From contig JAJZFE010000273.1 in NCBI GenBank assembly GCA_021798655.1, positions 1-10,536 on the forward strand: a stretch of 10,536 nt of DNA, in the 5' to 3' direction. The DNA comes from Acidobacteriota bacterium. Lineage in GTDB: Bacteria; Acidobacteriota; Terriglobia; Terriglobales; Acidobacteriaceae. Every line of letters starts with the position of its first letter. Positions within the stretch are counted from its first letter, which is position 1. A program made the position numbers and the translations under genes. Below the pieces are notes generated by a model. That model was given only the letters and a program-made list of their open reading frames with translations. It searched no databases and had not been told where the DNA came from. Positions 6,722 to 10,536 of this stretch are shown here, one piece after another.

Positions 6722-6748
6722 GCAGATTTTTTTGTGAGTGAAATCTGC
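6722..6748. promoter_or_regulatory. Inverted repeat GCAGATTT / AAATCTGC in the hcp promoter region
   Basis: Perfect 8-base arms at 6722-6729 and 6741-6748 enclose 11 bases that contain a lone TTGTGA half-site (6732-6737). The right arm overlaps the proposed hcp -10 element. It could be a second operator or a hairpin in the ric-side upstream DNA. A further 10-base perfect palindrome, GACTTAAGTC, lies at 6767-6776. Confidence 0.45.
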
Positions 6749-6843
6749 GAGGTACGGGGATGGGGTGACTTAAGTCGCTGTGGGGAGGGAGCGGGCTGGG
6801 TACGGTGAGGGTGCAGGACAAAATCAGAGAGGAAATTGACACG

Positions 6844-8487
6844 ATGTTTTGTTATCAGTGCGAACAGACTTCACAGGGTACGGGCTGCCAGACGATTGGC
6901 GTGTGCGGCAAGGATGAGGCAACGGCAGCGCTGCAGGATCTGCTGATCCATGCGGCGAAGGGGATTGCGGTGTATGCGCACCAGGCGCGGAAGCTGGGTG
7001 CGGCTGATCCGGAGGTTGATGCGCTGACGATCCAGTCGGTGTACACGACGCTGACGAATGTGAACTTCGATGCGGAGCGGCTGGTGGAGATGATCCACGA
7101 CGCGGTGGCGATGCGGGAGACGGCACGCTGCCTGTATGAACGCGCGGCGGCTGCGGCGGGGGTGACTCCGGCGGCGTTTGGCGGAGTGGCTGCGTGGAGG
7201 CCGGCGGCGACGCTGGAGGGCTTGCTGGAGCAGAGCAGTCAGGTGCTGCTGCCGGTGCGTTTCCTGATCGAGAGCAAGGAGATTGCGGACTTGCAGGAGC
7301 TGGTGCTGTACGGCATCAAGGGAGCTTCAGCCTATGCGGCGCATGCGCTGGCGCTGGGCGCGGGCGATCCGCAGACGTTTGCGAAGATCCACGAGGTGCT
7401 GGAGTTTCTGACGCACGAGGCTCCGACGGCGGAGGAGTTGCTGACGACGGCGCTGGCGGTGGGCGAGCTGAACTATCGCGTGATGCAGGTGCTGGATAAG
7501 GCGCATACCGATACGTTCGGGCACCCGCAGCCGGCGAAGGTGAGGCTGGGTGCGCGCAAGGGGAAGGCGATCCTGGTTTCAGGACATGATCTGCATGACC
7601 TGTATGCGCTGCTGGAACAGACGCAGGGGACGGGCATACAGGTGTATACGCACGGGGAGATGCTGCCGGCGCATGGGTATCCGACGCTGAAGGCGTTTGA
7701 GCACCTGGCGGGCAACTACGGCGGTGCGTGGTATGCGCAGGCCGATGAGTTTGCGGATTTTCCGGGCGCGATCCTGATGACGTCGAACTGCATTCAGCAG
7801 CCGAAGGTGTCGTACAAGGAGCGGATCTTTACGTCGGGCGCGGTGGCGTGGCCGGAGGTGCTGCATATTGCGGACCAGGACTTTGCGCCGGTGATTGCAG
7901 CGGCGCTCGAGGCTCCGGGATATGCGGAGGACGGCGCGGAGGAAGAGATCACGGTCGGCTTTGGGCACAATGCGGTGCTGGGCGTTGCGGACAAGGTGGT
8001 CGCAGCGGTGAAGGCGGGAGCGATCCGGCACTTCTTCCTGGTGGGCGGATGCGATGCGGCGCGCGCGGGGAGAAGCTACTATACGGAGCTGGCGGAGTCG
8101 GTGCCGAAGGACTGCATGCTGATGACGCTGGGCTGCGGAAAGTTCCGGTTCAACAAGCTGGAGTTTGGCGAGATTGGGGGGCTGCCGCGGCTGCTGGATG
8201 TGGGGCAGTGCAACGATACGTACTCGGCGATTCAGATTGCGCTGGCGCTGGCGAATGCGTTTGAGTGCGGGGTGAATGAGCTGCCGCTGTCGCTGGTGCT
8301 GTCGTGGTATGAGCAGAAGGCGGTGGCGGTGCTGCTGACGCTGCTGCATCTGGGAGTGCGGAATATCCGCGTGGGACCGACGCTGCCGGCGTTCCTGTCG
8401 CCGGGCGTGCTGGCGCTGCTGAAGGAGAAGTACAACCTGATGGCCATTACCAGTGCGGAAGAAGACCTGGCGGCGATGCTCGCGTAA
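6844..8487 (+). CDS. hcp: Hybrid cluster protein / hydroxylamine reductase (Hcp)
   Basis: 547 residues, the standard Hcp length. Hcp is a cytoplasmic Fe-S enzyme that reduces hydroxylamine in vitro and acts in nitric oxide detoxification or S-nitrosylation. The N-terminus MFCYQCEQTSQGTGCQ carries C3, C6, C15 and C21 (C-x2-C-x8-C-x5-C), the compact cluster motif of the strict-anaerobe type and not the longer spacing of enterobacterial Hcp. Hybrid-cluster ligands are all present: H248 (GHDL), E272 (HGEM), C316 (TSNC), C403 (GGCD), C431 (LGCG), C456 (GQCN), E490 and K492 (YEQK), matching Desulfovibrio H244, E268, C312, C406, C434, C459, E494 and K496. The ATG at 6844 was chosen over GTG at 6805 because it gives the canonical N-terminus and has GAGAGG upstream, although at a long spacing of 11 bases. 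No hcr reductase follows; a perfect terminator hairpin does. Probably activated with ric from the shared operator. Confidence 0.97.
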   Translation: MFCYQCEQTSQGTGCQTIGVCGKDEATAALQDLLIHAAKGIAVYAHQARKLGAADPEVDALTIQSVYTTLTNVNFDAERLVEMIHDAVAMRETARCLYERAAAAAGVTPAAFGGVAAWRPAATLEGLLEQSSQVLLPVRFLIESKEIADLQELVLYGIKGASAYAAHALALGAGDPQTFAKIHEVLEFLTHEAPTAEELLTTALAVGELNYRVMQVLDKAHTDTFGHPQPAKVRLGARKGKAILVSGHDLHDLYALLEQTQGTGIQVYTHGEMLPAHGYPTLKAFEHLAGNYGGAWYAQADEFADFPGAILMTSNCIQQPKVSYKERIFTSGAVAWPEVLHIADQDFAPVIAAALEAPGYAEDGAEEEITVGFGHNAVLGVADKVVAAVKAGAIRHFFLVGGCDAARAGRSYYTELAESVPKDCMLMTLGCGKFRFNKLEFGEIGGLPRLLDVGQCNDTYSAIQIALALANAFECGVNELPLSLVLSWYEQKAVAVLLTLLHLGVRNIRVGPTLPAFLSPGVLALLKEKYNLMAITSAEEDLAAMLA

Positions 8488-8500
8488 GGAGGTTGGCGAA

Positions 8501-8537
8501 GCCCGGAGAGTGGGGACTCTCCGGGCGGTGGGTTTGT
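8501..8537 (+). terminator. Intrinsic terminator of hcp
   Basis: GCCCGGAGAGT (8501-8511) and ACTCTCCGGGC (8516-8526) form a perfect 11-pair stem with a GGGG loop, starting 13 bases after the hcp stop. The tail TTTGTTT (8533-8539) comes 6 bases after the stem, so the T tract is displaced and interrupted, but the stem is very strong. It isolates hcp from the downstream regulator gene. Confidence 0.8.
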
Positions 8538-8550
8538 TTGGGAAGAACGG

Positions 8551-8626
8551 GCGCGCTGCGCGCGGGAAGCAGGTTCCTCGCTGCGCTAGGAATGACAGAC
8601 AGAAAGGCAACGGCAAGGGCAACGGC
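8551..8626 (+). repeat. Repeat mosaic 4: one hairpin module
   Basis: After a GCGCGCTGCGCGC palindrome (8551-8563), one module (8569-8600) has TTCC 8574-8577 / GGAA 8589-8592 followed by TGAC, then a short run of AAGGCAACGGCA. It lies between the hcp terminator and the regulator gene. Confidence 0.8.
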
Positions 8627-8651
8627 GATGATGAGCGGCGGCGGAGACTGC

Positions 8652-8657
8652 TAGACT
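8652..8657 (+). promoter_or_regulatory. Possible -10 element just before the Crp/Fnr gene
   Basis: TAGACT ends 7 bases before the ATG at 8665, and there is no Shine-Dalgarno. As at the dehydrogenase gene, this would give a leaderless transcript. No convincing -35 is present at the expected distance. Confidence 0.25.
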
Positions 8658-8664
8658 TTTGGCT

Positions 8665-9369
8665 ATGAGCGATGGACGGATGGAGTTGGCGGGGGTTTTG
8701 GAGCGGACGGCGCTGCTGTCTACGTTGACGCCGGCGGAGATTCAGTTGCTGGCTGCGCGGACGGTGCGGAGAAGGTTCGGGGCGGGGGAGCTGCTGTTCT
8801 CCGAGGGAGAGCCGTGCCATGGGTTGCACATTATTGCCGAGGGGAGGGTGCGGATCTTCAAGACGTCGCTGGGGGGGCGGGAGCAGGTGCTGGCGATGAA
8901 TGTGCCGGGGGAGTCGGTGGCGGAGCTGCCGGTGTTCGATGGGGGAGCGTATCCGGCGTCGGGGGTGGCGGTGGAGGGGGTGGAGATTGCGTTTATCTCG
9001 CGGGAGGATTTCCAGGGGTTCTGCATGGAGCATCCGCAGGTGGCGATGAAGATGCTGGCGGTGGTGGGCGGGCGGCTGCGGCGGCTGGTTGCGATTATTG
9101 AGGAGCTGTCGTTTACGACGATTCGGCAACGGTTGATCTCGGTGCTGTTGCGGCTGGCGGAGACGGAAGGGCTGCGGACGGAGCGGGGGGTGGAGTTTCT
9201 GCTGCCGGGGAGCCATCAGGAGCTGGCAAGCCAGTTGGGGACCGTGCGGGAGTTGATCTCGCGGAACCTGATGCGGCTGCAGGCCGAGGGAATGCTGGAG
9301 GTGGATGCGCGGCAGATTGTGGTGCGGGATGTGAAGGGGCTCGCGGGTTTGCTGGGGTCGGCCGGGTAG
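8665..9369 (+). CDS. Crp/Fnr-family transcription regulator (HcpR-like)
   Basis: 234 residues from ATG 8665 (a TTG two codons upstream is less likely). The N-terminal cyclic-nucleotide-binding-like barrel includes FGAGELLFSEGEPCHGLHIIAEGRVRIFK and VAELPVFDGG. The E72 equivalent of CRP is present, but the R82-S83 pair of the cAMP site is replaced by Pro-Ala-Ser, so cAMP binding is unlikely. Only two cysteines (in GEPCHG and GFCMEH) and no N-terminal Cys cluster argue against an FNR-type 4Fe-4S sensor. A long dimer helix follows, then the helix-turn-helix SHQELASQLGTVRELISRNLMRLQAEGML. The recognition helix has R195, E196, S199 and R200, matching CRP R180, E181 and R185, plus the FNR Ser. This predicts TGTGA-type half-sites, and one such operator sits between ric and hcp. 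The role as activator of hcp and ric in nitrosative stress is inference; the signal could be NO through haem, as known for some HcpR proteins. Confidence 0.88.
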   Translation: MSDGRMELAGVLERTALLSTLTPAEIQLLAARTVRRRFGAGELLFSEGEPCHGLHIIAEGRVRIFKTSLGGREQVLAMNVPGESVAELPVFDGGAYPASGVAVEGVEIAFISREDFQGFCMEHPQVAMKMLAVVGGRLRRLVAIIEELSFTTIRQRLISVLLRLAETEGLRTERGVEFLLPGSHQELASQLGTVRELISRNLMRLQAEGMLEVDARQIVVRDVKGLAGLLGSAG

Positions 9370-9384
9370 GGTTGCTGGTTGGTC

Positions 9385-9690
9385 TTTGGGAAAGGCAGGG
9401 GGCTCTCCACTGCGCTTCGCTGCGGTCGAGAGGACGGAGCATGGGGAAGGGAGAAGCAGATTCCTTCGCTTCGCTGCGGAATGACAACCAAAAAAGCAAA
9501 AGCAAAAGCAAAAGCAAAAGCAACGGCAAAAGCAAAAGCAGATCCCTACGGGATGACAACCAAAAAGGCAACGGCAACGGCAACGGCAACGGCAAAGGCA
9601 AAGGCAACGGCAAAGGCAAAGGCAAAGGCAGAAGCAACTGCAAAGATCGATGCGGAGATTCTTCGCTTCGCTATGGATGACGGCGGGAGA
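9385..9690 (+). repeat. Repeat mosaic 5: four hairpin modules and hexamer arrays
   Basis: This fills most of the 389-base gap between the convergent ends of the regulator and the 4Fe-4S protein genes. Modules: 9398-9436 (TCTC 9404-9407 / GAGA 9428-9431); 9455-9490 (TTCC 9461-9464 / GGAA 9478-9481, TGAC); 9537-9560 (ATCCC 9542-9546 / GGGAT 9550-9554); 9654-9683 (ATTC 9658-9661 / GGAT 9675-9678, one G-T pair). AAAGCA repeats cover about 9490-9535 and AACGGC/AAGGCA repeats about 9565-9630. From 9691 to 9758 no feature is seen. Confidence 0.85.
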
Positions 9691-9758
9691 TTGGAAGATA
9701 AGCAGAAGCGGAGAGCTGCGTGTGGACCGCGGCGGCGGGAGTTTGGCTGGGGATGGGT

Positions 9759-10536
9759 TTAGTGGTTGTAGTCGTCGGCGTGGGGGACTAGCTGCTGGTA
9801 GACGGAGGTGGGGAGGTGGGTCTGCCAGTGGTCGGTGGCTCGGGCGAGGCCGATGAGCCCGAAGAAGATGACGGCCAGAATGACGACGATGGTGCGCGGT
9901 TGCAGGGCGCGGCCGTGCCAGCGGGCGTTGGAGAGGGCTAGCGATTGGAGGGCGGGGCTGGCGTCCGCGGGGGTCGAGACGGCGGGCGTGCGGCGCGGCG
10001 GGAGGGCGAAGTTGAGGGCGTTCTCGGCAGGGCAGGCGGCGATGCAGCTTAGGCATCCGGCGCACTCGGCCGAGCGGATGGTGACGAGTTGGGCGACGGG
10101 GAGGTTGGAGGGGCAGGCCTTGTTGCACTTGTTGCAGTCGATGCAGGCGGCGGGGTCGCGGCGGATTTTTACGGGGCTGAGCATGGAGACCAGGCCCATG
10201 AGGGCTCCGTAGGGGCAGAGGAAGTGGCACCAGAAGTTCTTGATCAGTACGGAGAGAAGGACGATGGTGGCGAGGACCGCAAGGCCGATGATGCTCATGT
10301 TGCGGAAGAAGTTGAGCATCTTGACGTCGGCGATGATGCCGAAGGGTGCGAGGAGGAATTGCTGGAGGGCGTCGGCGGACATGGTGACGACGACGTAGAG
10401 GAAGAAGGCCAGGAGGATGTACTTGAGGCTGCGCAGGGGTATGTCGAGCCAGCGGGGGAGGATGAGGTTGCGGCCGAAGAGGCGCTGGCCGAGGCGCCAG
10501 AGGTATTCGGAGACGGTGCCGACGGGGCAGAGCCAG
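9759..10536 (-). CDS. Membrane 4Fe-4S protein of NapH/NosR/CcoG type, C-terminal part
   Basis: The frame is open from the right edge to the TAA at 9759-9761, giving about 259 residues; the N-terminus lies outside, so the ATG at 10382 is internal. Reading from the edge: LWLCPVGTVSEYL (a CPxG motif of the family), a membrane helix around YILLAFFLYVVV, a second helix SIIGLAVLATIVLLSVLI, and then the second CPxG motif in FLCPYGALMGL. Two 4Fe-4S ferredoxin motifs follow, CIDCNKCNKACPSNLPV and CAGCLSCIAACPAENAL. A third helix IVVILAVIFFGLIGLA leads to a short tail ending WQTHLPTSVYQQLVPHADDYNH. Such proteins pass electrons across or along the inner membrane, in nitrate, nitrous oxide or NO metabolism among others. 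Beside hcp, ric and the regulator it could supply electrons in the stress response, but which partner is not shown. It converges on the regulator gene. Confidence 0.88.
   Translation of the reverse strand, partial: WLCPVGTVSEYLWRLGQRLFGRNLILPRWLDIPLRSLKYILLAFFLYVVVTMSADALQQFLLAPFGIIADVKMLNFFRNMSIIGLAVLATIVLLSVLIKNFWCHFLCPYGALMGLVSMLSPVKIRRDPAACIDCNKCNKACPSNLPVAQLVTIRSAECAGCLSCIAACPAENALNFALPPRRTPAVSTPADASPALQSLALSNARWHGRALQPRTIVVILAVIFFGLIGLARATDHWQTHLPTSVYQQLVPHADDYNH

Noticed and set aside
6805..6843. Upstream GTG start of hcp adding 13 residues
   Set aside because: Hcp proteins begin MFC(Y/F)QC; the extension has no family counterpart and the ATG at 6844 gives the canonical N-terminus.
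7579..10230. 883-residue open frame on the minus strand
   Set aside because: It lies opposite hcp and the regulator and runs through repeat mosaics 4 and 5. Its translation is Arg/Pro/His/Gln-rich with no domain, while the opposite strand encodes clear Hcp and Crp/Fnr proteins.
1..10536. tRNA, rRNA, integrase or insertion sequence
   Set aside because: No cloverleaf with a GTTCGAATC-type T arm, no rRNA strings and no transposase or integrase motif were seen on either strand.

Overview
The window is GC-rich bacterial chromosome. The gene set (a secreted PQQ-type sugar dehydrogenase, an orphan sugar-binding lipoprotein, an Hcp/RIC nitrosative-stress pair) and the intergenic mosaics of short hairpin modules joined by GGCAAA-type hexamers suggest a soil Acidobacteriota (class Terriglobia). 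That assignment is an inference; no rRNA or other phylogenetic marker is present.

Left half (1-5863). The 3' end of an M23-type peptidase (+) is followed by a long repeat-filled gap. Four minus-strand genes then follow as separate units: a ribose-type periplasmic-binding lipoprotein, a cysteine-less secreted SCO/Atp10-like thioredoxin-fold protein, a secreted PQQ-type sugar/sorbosone dehydrogenase propeller, and a membrane-anchored protein of unknown function. Gaps of 150-500 bases separate them, and three of these gaps hold repeat mosaics.

Right half (5864-10536). This looks like a nitrosative/redox-stress island. ric (iron-sulfur repair di-iron protein, -) and hcp (hybrid cluster protein, +) diverge from a 191-bp gap containing a near-perfect CRP-type operator, TGCGA-N6-TCACA. 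Downstream of hcp are a perfect hairpin terminator, a repeat module, a Crp/Fnr-family regulator (+), another repeat mosaic, and the C-terminal part of a membrane 4Fe-4S protein of the NapH/NosR/CcoG type (-), which runs off the right edge. The regulator's recognition helix carries R-E-x-x-S-R, including the arginine that CRP uses to read TGTGA. The regulator and the ric/hcp operator therefore predict each other, in the manner of an HcpR-type circuit.

Whole-window features. Fourteen copies of hairpin modules fall in five intergenic clusters, all in the same (+) orientation. Their stems covary (TTCC/GGAA, TTCT/AGAA, ATCC/GGAT, ATCCC/GGGAT, TCTCCA/TGGAGA), and all but one are followed by (T)GAC. 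The + strand is G-rich over C in genes of both orientations, so the compositional skew follows the chromosome strand and not transcription. Most other long open frames are shadows caused by high GC and by stop-free hexamer repeats.
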